A stretch of 64,000 nt of DNA from Anniella stebbinsi (lineage: Eukaryota > Chordata > Lepidosauria > Squamata > Anniellidae): the NCBI GenBank assembly GCA_029215795.1, contig JARDYH010000003.1, forward strand, positions 266,261,562-266,325,561. Reading direction: 5' to 3'. Below, piece after piece: positions 20,831 through 30,825 of this stretch. The position numbers were made by a program, and so were the translations under genes. Position 1 is the first letter of the stretch. The number at the start of each line of letters is the position of its first letter. The notes under the pieces were generated by a model. The model saw nothing but the letters and a program-made list of their open reading frames with translations. It was not told where the DNA came from and did not search any database.

Positions 20831-22330
20831 TGCTCACGGTCTGTAATACCTCCAGGGCAAGTACAGGCAGCTTTGAGGTGAGGGGAAAGAGGGACAGATT
20901 AAGGCAACGGAGAGGCTAGCCGGAGCTATACGTTCATCCTCGGTGGCGAAAGACATGAAACGTACCTCATGGAAGGAGTTGTGCGCAACCCCAACCCCTC
21001 CTGAACACACAAGGGTTTGCATGTGCACACAAACGCTCCCTATCCTGCACAGCCGCACTCTCTCTGAGCAGCTAGAGTAGGCCTATCCTGTACGTGTTCG
21101 GAGACGAGATGGCCTTGTTGGTCATGGCCGGCTTCAGGGGTCACTTGGAAATTATGTCAGCCGGGATGGCGTTTCCCGCTCAGCTCTAATGAAACTTTCA
21201 TACCTGCTTTGATTCTCTTTGCCTCGGATTCGGTATGCCTGACTGCTTGTGACTGGGCTGTCCACTCACGATGGGAAAGCTGTGCCCTCCTTTCCCCCCC
21301 TTTTTTTCCCCTTCTGACCAGATAAATAATTTACCCTGGTAACAATTATATAACACTACAAACTGCACTTTATCGAGACCCTTTCTCACGGCGGTTCAGG
21401 GCAGTGCCACAGAATGTATCTCTTTCGGAAATGGAGAATGTGTGTGTTTTTCCCCCCTCCTTCCCTTGCGATATTATTTTTAATTAATAACTGTTGGCAC
21501 TGGGATGGGTGTGTGTGTGTGTGTGTGTTTTAAAAAGTCACCATCTCTCTCTGCAGCGCATCACGGCTACGCCGAACCTGCATTGTTTAAAAGGGCTATT
21601 TAAAGAAAACGTTAATGAACAGAATCCAAAGCTGTCCTTAGCCCAGCGGGGAAACAACAAATGGATTTGCAGAGGGAAAGTGAAGCGTTCTCAAATGTTG
21701 GGCATTTATTATGCCGGTGACCACTTTGCCGGAGGCTTTGAGGTGATAAGGGGCATTCAAACCTCTTGGCTTTCATTTCTGGCCAAGGGTGACCGGAGGA
21801 GGTGGCAGGCAAGGAAGATGGGAAGGAAGGGGATTCCGTTCTCTTCTTTCACATCGAAAAGCTGGGTCTTAAAAAGAGAGGAAATGCTGGTTCTGAATTC
21901 AAACCAGGTATGGATTGCAGAAAGGGAAAAGAGGAGGATTAGCGTTTCACCCGAAGAGCCCGATCCTCTTTCCTCGAAAGTAAGCCGGGCTGGGTTTGCC
22001 TGGCCTTACTCCTGAGTAAGGAGGACAGCACAGTGGGATAGAGGAGAGGCTATGTGAGGCAAACAGCACTTCATTCCTGCCGTGCTGCAAAGGCAGCAGC
22101 TAATTCAGCCCCACAGGCTGCACCGCTGTTGCAAGGGCTGCTTTCTTTGCAAATGAAATGGATGCAGTGAAATTAAGAGACAGGCCCAAGGCCACTGGCG
22201 GGATCGGTGTGAGAGCCATAAGCAGAACGTTCAGAAGCTCCAGCTCCCCTCTTCTGTGGGCTGCACCACTCCTCCCATAGACACCATCACAGTCCACTCA
22301 GCGGAACAGCTGCCACGAGCATATCGGTGT
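20831..22330. other. Unique block, no gene I can defend
   Basis: Few repeats: a (TG)11 run at 21508-21529. A 173-codon open frame at 21494-22015 begins in that run and has no recognised domain. The AT-core segment TTTAAAAGGGCTATTTAAAG and GAAAACGTTAATGAAC near 21590 has the look of non-coding conserved DNA. Confidence 0.35.
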
Positions 22331-22749
22331 CGTTTCCGTCCATTTTACAATCCGACTCGGTGAAGAAACCTTTGGGGCCTTCTCCTGGATGGCCACATGC
22401 TGGTCTCATCAACAGCTGGATCCACCTTCCCCAAGCTTGGGCCCACCAGAGGTTTTGGACTTCAGCTCCCATCAACCCCAGCCAGCCTGGGCCAGGGCAA
22501 AAGCAGGGGGCGCACAACCTGCATCCCCCCCATAACTTTACAGTGCCCCCCAAGGACCCCAGCCCCTCCACCACAATGGAATTTTCCCCCACCTGTAGCC
22601 TCTTACCCACCCCCACCCCCCGGAGATCTTCATATCAATCATTCTTTTTCTACTTTTCCTTGCTGGCAGCAAGAAAAGTGTGATGTGGATCAGGACCACT
22701 GTGAGAAGGTGGAGGTAAAGTTCTTCACTCCTTCCCCCAGAGGGACCCG
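22331..22749. other. No gene seen
   Basis: C-rich; positions 22430-22490 carry the TTGGACTTCAGCTCCCATCA phrase typical of a common reptile foldback repeat. Confidence 0.35.
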
Positions 22750-23205
22750 CAAGCAGATTGCTGTGGTGTGTGCGCCTACGGCTCTGTGTGTGTGCGTGCC
22801 GTGCCCTGAGATCTTCTGGGGAGGCCTTTCTCTCAGTCCCACCAACATCCCAGGCACGCCTGATGGGTACGCGGGAGAGGGCCTTCTCCGTGGCTGTTCC
22901 AAGGCTCTGGAACTCTCTTCCTAAGGAAGCCAGACTGGCTCCCTCTGTACTACATTTCCAGAGGCAAGCAAAAACTTTTTTATTCCAGCAGGTATTTCGA
23001 AATACTCTGGACCTATGTTCGTGTGTGTGTGTGTACATAATCTGATACTGTTTTTTTTTAAAAAAATGTTTTTAATTTTACAGCAGGTTTAATTCTATTT
23101 CAAATGTTGTAAATTTATATTTATACGTTTACATTGTACATGTTTTTAATCTTGTAAACTGCCTTGAGCCCCAGCCCTGGGGAAAAAGGTGGGATATAAA
23201 TAAAT
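22750..23205 (+). mobile_element. L2-like LINE: ORF2 C-terminus and 3' UTR
   Basis: Encodes LRSSGEAFLSVPPTSQARL, MGTRERAFSVAVPRLWNSLP and KEARLAPSVLHFQRQAKTFL before a short run-out. The 3' UTR ends TAATCTTGTAAACTGCCTTG and GGTGGGATATAAATAAATA. A CTGTGTGTGTGCGTGCC patch at 22783-22800 disrupts the 5' edge. The RT core is missing. Confidence 0.75.
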
Positions 23206-23235
23206 ATAATGATAATAATAATAATAATAATAATA
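23206..23235. repeat. (ATA)n microsatellite
   Basis: Tail of the L2 copy, directly abutting the R4/Dong-like element. Confidence 0.9.
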
Positions 23236-23410
23236 CCTCCATTCATAAAGCCATAATAACAGCAGACAAAAATTACACCCCACTCAACCTAACGTTACAA
23301 AACGAAGACCAAACATGACCATGCACACTCGCAGAGAAAAAAGAAAAATGGGCACAACATGTCTTTCTTCTCATCCTCCTCCTCCTTCTTCCTCTTCCTA
23401 TAGAAAATAT

Positions 23411-23449
<39 letters not shown>

Positions 23450-24167
23450 GCTATACAGGATCAAGTTATCGCCACCAAGAACTACCAAAATTACATCATA
23501 AAAGAGAATAGTGTAACAACAGACCTATGCAGGAAATGCCATCAATTCCAAGAAACAATAGACCATATAACAGGAGGATGTAAAATTATGGCAGGCATGG
23601 ACTATACGGACAGACACAATACAGCTGCAAAAATAATTCACTAACAACTGGCCATCAAATTCAACCTTATCAAACAACTGCACCATACTATATATACTCA
23701 CCCAAAACAATCTTGGAAAATGCAGATCATAAAATATACTGGGACAGAACAATTCATACGGACAAGACAATACCCTGCAACCGACCAGACGTATCGTTCA
23801 TAGACAAAAAAGAAAAACACACATACCTCATTGACATAGCAATACCAAATGACAAAAATGTTGCAAAGGAAGAAGAAAAGAGAGACAAATATACACCACT
23901 GGCCATGGAAGTCAAAGTACTATGGCAACAGGAAAAGGTCACAATTATTCCATTAGTCACCTCAGTCACCAGCAGCACATCAAAAAAACTATACTTAAAA
24001 CCTTCAGAAACTGGGCCTACCAATATATGTCCACACCAACATCCAGAAAGCAGTCATACTTAAAACATGCTCAATTGTCAGGAAATTCCTGAATTTGTAA
24101 AAGACAGCATGACCTGGCAAAGCCCGTAATGTCCGTCTAGAAAAAACACCACAAGCGAGAAAGAGAT
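23236..24167 (+). mobile_element. R4/Dong-like LINE: C-terminal zinc finger and endonuclease remnant
   Basis: What is seen: an N-terminal stretch (ITADKNYTPLNLTLQNEDQT-like frame), then after an in-frame simple-sequence block AIQDQVIATKNYQNYIIKEN. A CCHC knuckle C-X2-C-X8-H-X4-C at 23528-23581 is followed by an RPD...DIA motif (RPD at 23782-23790, DIA at 23833-23841). Family knowledge: R2/R4/NeSL-group LINEs carry a CCHC followed by a PD-(D/E)XK restriction-like endonuclease after the reverse transcriptase, in this order. Breaks: a TAA stop at 23642-23644 and a frame change near 23710-23735, so it is dead. The 3' UTR and (TAA)n tail match the fragment at 1415-1633. No reverse transcriptase core lies in the window. 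Clade (R4, Dong or Rex6-like) is inference. Confidence 0.75.
23412..23450. repeat. (TAA)n microsatellite inside the R4-like element
   Basis: Thirteen TAA units preceded by a CTC/CTT-rich patch (23369-23400). It interrupts the element between two recognisable coding segments without changing frame. Confidence 0.95.
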
Positions 24168-24215
24168 GAAATAATAATAATAATAATAATAATATAATAA
24201 TAATAATAATAATAA
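24168..24215. repeat. (AAT)n tail of the R4-like element
   Basis: AAT units with one interruption directly after AAAGAGATGA. The other R4-like copy ends in similar ATA/ATG repeats. Confidence 0.95.
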
Positions 24216-24415
24216 CAGTGCATGGGTGTGCAAGTGCAGGCAGCCCCAACCCTTGAGCCAGCATCCAAAAAGGGCCCCCAAAATGTTGTGCAACCCCTGA
24301 GTTAAAGGCAACTGTTTTGTCATTTGTATCTGGCCAGAGAAAGCGAAAGCAGCAGCCTTGGATTGCTAATGGGCAAGCAGTTGCTTTGGGGAAAATGATG
24401 CTATTTCAAGTCTAC

Positions 24416-24639
24416 GGCTGAATTTGAACGACACAATAAGCAACTGTGGGGGGGGAAACAATCGTCAGTTGTATTGACTATCGTGTTGTCCAAATGCTGC
24501 CAGTCATCTCAGCACTGATCCTAATCCACACCACAGTTGATTATTTATTACCATGTTGTGTGGGGAGTACCCCCTAGATGAACAACTGTAAAGTTGATTA
24601 TTACCCCACCCTTGACTATCGTGTTGTCCGAATTCAGCC
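24416..24639 (+). mobile_element. Harbinger-like MITE, GGCTCAATTCGGAC family
   Basis: Left GGCTGAATTTGAACGACAC, right GTGTTGTCCGAATTCAGCC, a near-perfect 19-base inverted pair. The interior keeps TTGATTATTTATTACCATG and TGTGTGGGGAGTA, shared with the larger copy at 33275-33856. No coding capacity. No clear 3-bp duplication. Confidence 0.7.
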
Positions 24640-24719
24640 AATGACTGTTTGCCTGAATGCTTCCCAGTGTACAGGTTGAGCAAGTGGTCCATGAACTGAT
24701 AGTTATGCATCCAGATAAC

Positions 24720-26060
24720 CATCAGGTGACCTTAGACTAGCCAGCTCTTCTCACACCTCCATCTGTAACCCGGGTGATGGGTGGTGGGTACCATCGGGCT
24801 ACCTTACAGGGCTGTTGTAGAGATTACTGAGATACAGCATTGGCCGTACTTTACTGAGTTAAAATATGGTCCCATTTACTCTTGCTCCTTTCCTTCCTGG
24901 TTCCTGGAGCTAAAATCAAAGCCAAAGTAAAAGCAGCAGCAAGAGAGAGAGCGGGAGGGAAGTGGTGGATAATTCATGAGCTGAGTAGCCATGAAATGGG
25001 TATCATTTTAAAATATTTACTATTCATGCAACACCACATGCCTTAATGACGGCGCATTTCAAGTCTCCACTTGACTCTTTCGGCAAGAGCATTCTCTGTA
25101 TCCGTGGCCTAATCTGGGACATCAAAGCCGCTCTTAATATGATCCAGGAGGTCAGAAACAAACTACAAATAAACATTGCCATATTTAATTGTTATTATTG
25201 ATTTACTTCCCTAAGAATTCCACCTTCTATCACTGCACCTGGGTTCACTCGCAGTTTAACATCTCCCTACCAAAATTATCTCCTGGACCCGTGAAATCAT
25301 TATACCTGTCGCTCTGCTGAAAAGGAAACATATTTAGCACTCGGCAGACATACCTAATTTTCCTTCAAGGCAAGGAACAAACAGCTAGAATTAAGCAAAT
25401 ATCTCAGCAGTTCAATCCTTCCAACTAATTCTCAGGATGGTTTAATTGTGTATAACCCACAATTTTGATTCTGCATTTTAAATACGTTTCCCTCCTCACC
25501 CCCACCTTCACACTCTTTTTCTTTTCTTTTTCTGAGGAGAAAGCTCAGTGGATCACATTTATTACCCAAGGTACTAGATTTTTGTGGCATCTGATCTAAT
25601 TAAAGTGTTAACTTTCAGCTGAGAATCTACTATTTGCTCAGAAGTCATGTAAAGTCATCATCTTTCTCAATATCATTTTTGTTTGTATTGCATTTGGGGA
25701 GTATTTTCATTTGTACAATGTTTGAATCCCCTCTTCTTCTGCATTTTAAAAAAAACACAACTAGATTAGCTTCTTGGTAGCCCGGAAAGTCATATGCCTC
25801 AACAGAAAAGTAGTAATGCACTGCAGCAGTTTATAAATTAGGAAAAGGGGGTAGAGGAGGAAGGCAGTCAGAGGACCGCCTGCCCATCTGAGTTCAAATC
25901 TTGGTGTGCGTGTAAAGTACTATTCCTCCAACAGCCCAGAAAGATGCTCTGAAATAAAACTGTTGGGAATATTGCAACCTCATCTGCAAGTTACTGGAAG
26001 GGGGCAGTGTTGCAGTTAATTCATGGGAATTTTGACCTCAGCTAGCCTTAGGCTCTCTAT
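24720..26060. other. Unique block, candidate conserved non-coding sequence (24900-25700)
   Basis: The stretch 24960-25560 is free of recognisable repeats and microsatellites. It holds AT-core words such as GATAATTCATGAGC, TTAATGACGGCGCATTTC, CATATTTAATTG and CTTAATATGATCC. No protein frame of note. Intronic or regulatory function is inference. Confidence 0.3.
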
Positions 26061-26623
26061 AGCCTACCATGTGGTTTCCTGGGATTTCTTACATTTGCTC
26101 CTCCCCTCCCTCCCTCTCTGTCCTCCTCCATTGTAGGGGCACATGTGCTGAGGGCACATGTGCTCTCTCGCTCCTGCCGGTGTAATGGAACACAAAAAAT
26201 GGACTGAACAAACCCTTTTGAAATTCTGTGCTGTACCTGCATTGTATATGCAAGAATATTGGTGAGTAAAAACATTTACTTTCCTTCGCTGAAGAAGGAT
26301 GAGATTTCTTTTATTATTCTAAGATGGACAGTGTGCATGTGGGACTGGTAAATGCTTATTCCACTTTGCCTTTTTTGTTTGTTTTTTCTCTGCTAATTGC
26401 CTTTCTAACAGGAGGCATTATGACTCAATAAGGCCATAAAAAAGCACATTTTCCCACTAAAGTAATAGTGTGACAGAACTTTCAGAACTGGAGATGGGAG
26501 AGACTTGAGTGGGGTAACTGGAAGGAGCCCAGCAGCACCGGCTCCTCTAAGCCCATGGAGATGACGATGGTACCGTAAGGAGGAACCCCAAACTCAGCCT
26601 GCCTGGTTTACCACATTTTGAAT
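26061..26623. other. No gene seen
   Basis: Neutral sequence with a short local duplication (GGGGCACATGTGCTGAGGGC, then GCACATGTGCT) near 26135-26165. Confidence 0.35.
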
Positions 26624-26671
26624 TAATAATAATAATAACAACAACAATAATAATAATAATAATAATAATAA
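26624..26671. repeat. (AAT)n/(CAA)n microsatellite
   Basis: AAT units with a short CAA patch; tail of the L2 copy that follows on the minus strand. Confidence 0.95.
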
Positions 26672-27139
26672 AAATATATTTATTTATTTCTAACCTGCCT
26701 CTCCCTCTGAATCGAGGCGAGGAACAACAATAAATATAAATACAAGGACCACAAAACAGATAAAACATTAAAAACAAATAAAAATTAATACACCATTAAA
26801 AACATCTTAAAATTCAACTGGGTAGGCCTGCCAGAAGAGATCAGTCTTCACGGCTCTCTTAAATTCAAGGAGACTGCTAAGTTGATGAATCTCTTCCGGC
26901 AGGCCATTCCACAGTCTGGGAGCGGCAGAAGTGAAGGTCCTCTGGGTAACGGTTGTCAGCCTAGTCTTGGATGACTGTAGTCAGTTCTTCCCAAAGGACC
27001 TGAGCGTGCGGGGCGGATTGTATGGGAGAAGGCGATCCTGCAGGTAACCTGGACCCAAACCATGTTGGGCTTTAAAGGTAATGACCAACACTTTGTACTT
27101 CGCCCGGAACTAATTTTCAGCTAGTGGAGTGATTTTAAG
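26672..27139 (-). mobile_element. L2-like LINE: ORF2 C-terminus and 3' UTR
   Basis: On plus it reads TAACCTGCCTCTCCCTCTGA, then GGTAGGCCTGCCAGAAGAGA, TTCCACAGTCTGGGAGCGGC, TTGGGCTTTAAAGGTAATGA and ACTTTGTACTTCGCCCGGAA, the complement of the copy at 9042-9681. It stops at the left duplication of the hAT element at 27140. L2 sequence does not resume on the far side, so the LINE's own 5' truncation point lies at that junction. Confidence 0.8.
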
Positions 27140-28373
27140 TAGGGATGTGCACTGGATCAGATCCGATCCATGATCCGAATCCAATCCAGGGGGAAATCAG
27201 ATAAAATTAGCCGATTTATCCGATTTCCGATTTCACCGCTGGATCAGCTGATCCAATCCGATCCGATCCGGAAAGGTTCCGATCCAGATCAGATGGATCG
27301 GCGGATCAGCGGGTGCCCGCTGTCACCCGCTGCCGCTTCCATTGGTGGATGCCAGCGGGCGCCGGCCGATGGAAGCAGACAGCAGGGGGAAGCTTCCCTA
27401 GCGGGACTGTCTGCTTCCATCGGTGGGCGCCAGTGGGCGCCGGCCGATGGAAGTGGACAACGGGGGTAGGGGGCGGAGGACAGGAGCAGATGGCCAGGAA
27501 AGCTAAGCAGGGGGCAGGGGGGAGGGGGGAGGGTGGCGCACGGCGCACTTACCTTTCCTGGCCATCCGCTTCCATCCACTGCTGGCCGCTACTGCGGGCG
27601 GGCTTCGCGGCCTGCTCCTAGGTAGCACGCCAGGTGATGACATCACCTGGCGCGCTACTCAGGATCAGGCCGCGAAGCCCGCTCACAGTAGCGGCCAGCG
27701 GCGAACGGGAGCAGACGTCCCCCGAAGGTAAGCAGGGGGGAGGGGGCCCCGCGCATGCGCCGCTTACCTTCGGGGGACGTCCGCCCCTGTTCGTCGCTGG
27801 CCGCTACTGCGAGTGGGCTTCGCGGCCTGCCCGTAGGTAGAGCGCCAGGTGATGATCACCTGATGATGATCAGGTGATGATCACCTGGTGCGCTACCTAG
27901 AGGCAGGCCGCGAAGCCTGCTTGCAGTAGCGGCCAGCGGCGGATGGGAGCAGACGGCCATGGACGGTAAGCAGGGGAGGGGGGCTTACCCCCCCGGGGCC
28001 GTCCGCTTCCATCTGCGGGTGCCAGCGGATGGAAGCGGATGGCCCCGGGGGGATAAGGAGCACGGGGGAAGGGGCTTACCTGCCGGGGCCGTCCAAAGTG
28101 GACGGCCCGGGGGGGGAGGGAGTTAGGCCCCCCTTCACCCACCCGCCACCATTTTTTCCTCATAGACTTGCATTGGGGGAAAGCTTTCTTTCTCCCAATG
28201 CAAGTCTATGGGGGGGAAAATGGCGGCCAATCCAAAAATCGGAAGTTCCGATTTTTGGATTGGGATCGGACCCGATCCGGTCCAGGGGGCCTCCAATTTT
28301 GTCCGATCCAGGACAAAATTGGAGGTCCCGATCAGGGTCCTGATCCGATCCGGTGGGTCCGTGCACACCCCTA
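27140..28373 (+). mobile_element. hAT-type non-autonomous element, GATCC/CpG-rich, 8-bp duplication
   Basis: Ends TAGGGATGTGCAC and GTGCACACCCCTA. Flanked by a perfect 8-bp direct duplication ATTTTAAG (27132-27139 and 28374-28381), the hallmark length of hAT insertion. Next to both ends lie runs of GATCCGATCC-type words. The core (27300-28140) is CpG-rich and built from large inverted units sharing GTAGCGGCCAGCGGC and GCCGCGAAGCC, with palindromes such as the GGTGATGATCACC block at 27843-27892. A 17-bp hairpin stem (28161-28177 with 28194-28210) and an 18-bp one (28227-28244 with 28246-28263) lie near the right end. No transposase frame. Open frames in the core are artefacts of GC content. 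A related copy is at 38466-39581. Confidence 0.87.
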
Positions 28374-28479
28374 ATTTTAAGATTGGAGACTTTAGGAGAA
28401 GTCAGACAGATTGCCATCTAAATGGGTGGGTAGCTAAAGATCATTAAGTCCAGATTAAAACAAAAAAATAAACCAAGCG

Positions 28480-29399
28480 CACTCGTGGTTGGTGAGGGCA
28501 GAGGAAGGAAAAGTGGCTGCTGGGAAGCTGAATCCAGACAAGATGGAGGTGCTTACTGTCAAGGGCCCCAACCTGGGTTTGGAGGTGTGTCAACCAGTTC
28601 TGGATGGGGTTACACTCCCCCTGAAAGGCTGTGTTCACAGCTTGGGGGTGCTCCTGGATCCGTCGCTCCAAATGACAGCTCAGATAGATGTGACGGCCAG
28701 GAGTGCCTACTATCAGCTTCGGCTGATACACCAGCTGCACCCCTTCCTAGAGTTGGAAGACCTAAAGATGGTGGTGCACGCGCTGGTAACTTCGAGGCTC
28801 GACTTCTGCAATGCGCTGTATATCGGGCTACTTCTGTGCCTAGTCCGGAAACTTCAACTAGTTCAAAATATGGCAGCCATGTTGGTCACTGGTACATCTA
28901 GGGGTGACCATATTGCACCAACTTTAAAATGTATTTTATTTATTGTTTATTTTATTACATTTGTATAGCGCCCCATAGCTGAAGCTCTCTGGGCGGTTTA
29001 CATAATCACTCCACTGGCTGCCAATTAGGCTACCTGTGGGATCGCCTTCTCCCATACAATCCGCCCCACAACCTCAGGTCCTCTGGGAAGAATTTACTCC
29101 AGTCAGCCAAAACTAGGCTGACAACTGTTACCCAGAGGACCTTCACTTCTGCCGCTCCCAGACTGTGGAATGGCCTGCCAGGAGAGATTCATCAATTTAA
29201 TAGTCTTTTCGAGTTTAAGAAAGCCATGAAGACTGATCTCTTCTGGCAGGCCTACCCAGGTGAATTTTAAGGTGTTGAATTGTTATTCTAATATTGTATC
29301 AATTTTATATTTTTAATCAGTTTTATGCATTTTGTGGTATTTTTGTATTTAATGTTGTCCCCCGCAGAGAGAGAGGCAGGTAAGTAAGAAATAAATAAA
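28480..29399 (+). mobile_element. L2-like LINE: ORF2 C-terminal half and 3' UTR
   Basis: The longest LINE coding remnant of this family here. It encodes NPDKMEVLTVKGPNLGLEVC, LPLKGCVHSLGVLLDPSLQM, YYQLRLIHQLHPFLELEDLK and LVTSRLDFCNALYIGLLLCL, the region following the reverse transcriptase catalytic core. At 28937-29005 it is broken by a fragment of another L2 subfamily, and about 85 bases are missing after GGCTGCCAATTAG. The C-terminal SAAPRLWNGLP-type segment follows in a shifted frame at 29150, then the UTR and a GTT/ATT tail. Confidence 0.85.
28937..29005 (-). mobile_element. L2 3'-end fragment nested in another L2
   Basis: TTATTACATTTGTATAGCGC and AGCTGAAGCTCTCTGGGCGG on plus are the complement of the 3' end of the subfamily at 34498-34987. 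The host L2 reads ACTTTAAAAT before it and ATCACTCCACTGG after it, which are adjacent in the copy at 9239-9256. Confidence 0.6.
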
Positions 29400-29445
29400 A
29401 TTATTATTGTTGTTGTTGTTGTTGTTGTTATTGTTGTTATTATTA
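29400..29445. repeat. (TTG)n/(TTA)n microsatellite
   Basis: GTT and ATT units at the L2 tail. Confidence 0.95.
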
Positions 29446-29655
29446 CATTTATATCCCACCATTTTCCTCCTTAAAGTGCCCAAGGTGGCATACATACTCC
29501 TCCTCCTCCCCAATTTATCCTTACAACAAACCTGTGAGGTAGGTTGCACTGAGAGTCTGTGACTGTCTCAGTGTCACCCATGGCTGACTGGGGACGAAAA
29601 CCTGGATCTCCTGATTCCCAGTCGAACACTCTAGCCACTACACCACACTCTCCCC
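29446..29655 (-). mobile_element. tRNA-derived SINE (GTGTGGTGTAGTGG family)
   Basis: On plus: CATTTATATCCCACCATTTT, CCTGTGAGGTAGGTTGCACT, AACCTGGATCTCCTGATTCC (complement of the B box) and TAGCCACTACACCACACTC (complement of the head). It is complete at the head end. Confidence 0.7.
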
Positions 29656-30054
29656 TGGCTGCCTCCTATGCATGCAACTCCTTCCAAGAAAATATTTGTG
29701 GTGTCACCTCTTCAATCCCTTCTCAAAACCAACCGAATCCATGTGGCTGTTGGCTATATCACCTTCACCCTCAATCCCCGCTGGAACCACACATGGGACT
29801 TCATTTGCCTTAACTCTCCTCTCCATTATTTTGTCACTCCTTCCTACTGTTCTTTCCCTGTTGCCTTTCTTTAAGGAGAAAAAAAGATTCAAGGTGACAT
29901 GGCAAAATTAAAACATACATAAAACAACAAAAACATTGGTGACAACCATGAAGAAATTCAATAATAGTGTTTTTTTCTTTATTTATTAGGGGGGGGGGGA
30001 GCTGAGGATGGAGAGTAAATATGTTTCTCATTTTACAGCTTTAAATAAAATCCA
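29656..30054. other. No gene seen
   Basis: T/C-rich on plus, with a G10 run at 29991-30000. Frames of 60-84 codons lack domains. Confidence 0.35.
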
Positions 30055-30440
30055 GGCCCTTTCTACACCACGGGGTGTGGAGGGCCGGAAGGGTGGCAAA
30101 CCCAGAAGTAGCCACTTCCGGGTTCATTGTGATCAATATACATCTACCAGTACAATGACCCAGGCTGCTCCAGGGCCGTCATGCCTGCCATTTTTTTAGT
30201 AGAGAAAAGTGCAGTTGTGCTCCACCACTAAGGTAAGTAAAAAGAAATGCATGAATTTGGGGGGCCTGCCCCCTCCCCACCATCCTGAAGATGGCAGGCA
30301 TCCTTCCCCCCCTTCCCTGATGGGCATGGAGCTGTGCGGTGCTGCTCTGTAGCCATCTGTGCTGCTGTGTTTACTCGCGCATAAGCGCGGCAGCACCGGG
30401 GCTGGCAGGCACATTCTTCCATGGTCCCGGAAACTTCTGC
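30055..30440 (+). mobile_element. MITE, GGCC-TTTCTACACC family, left part
   Basis: Left end GGCCCTTTCTACACC followed by GGGGTGTGGAGGGCCGG and later GATGGGCATGGAGCTGTGC, TGTTTACTCGCGCATAAGC, all shared with 7380-7918 or 61565-62082. The right end is missing; sequence after about 30440 is unrelated until the next copy at 30531. Confidence 0.5.
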
Positions 30441-30530
30441 CTTCATGACTAAAAGGCATAGGTTAGAATTTTGTTTCAGTTCAGAGTTGGGCAACTGCAG
30501 CAGTCCATGGAGTGTAGTCCAGGAGACCAA

Positions 30531-30821
30531 GGCCATGTCTACACCTAAGGATGTAGAGGGAGGGAGGAGGGAGGATCGCGGAACCAGGTAATTTTTTTTT
30601 ATTTTTGAAATGGAAGGGACTATGATTTTTGTGATCAATGCAGTTCTTGGTGATGTCAAGTCTTGTACTCAGTTTGATAAACTCCCTTTGGTTCTCATTG
30701 TGCCAAGACTGGGAACCAAGTCAAATCCCATGCCCGCCCCCGGGACTCCCTGTGCATCATTGGGACACACCAGGAGCAGCCAGGGTCCATCCCAGGCATT
30801 ATGCCTGGCGTGGAAAGAGCC
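30531..30821 (+). mobile_element. MITE, GGCC-TTTCTACACC family, short copy
   Basis: Left end GGCCATGTCTACACC, right end GGCGTGGAAAGAGCC. The middle is partly replaced, but GCCCCCGGGACTCCCTGTGC and ATCATTGGGACACACCAGG match 15416-15895. Flanking trinucleotides CAA and AAA do not match exactly. Confidence 0.6.
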
Positions 30822-30825
30822 AAAA

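Noticed and set aside
21494..22015. A 173-codon open frame
   Set aside because: Its start lies in a (TG)n run, and I see no domain, splice context or homologous motif. Length alone is not enough in a 64-kb window.
27170..28163. Several GC-rich frames that could look like exons with good donor sites
   Set aside because: They lie wholly inside a transposon bounded by an 8-bp duplication, and overlapping frames on both strands are equally open.
26672..28900. A single L2 element interrupted by the hAT element at 27140
   Set aside because: The L2 on the left is minus strand and does not resume after the right duplication; the L2 from 28480 is plus strand and separate.
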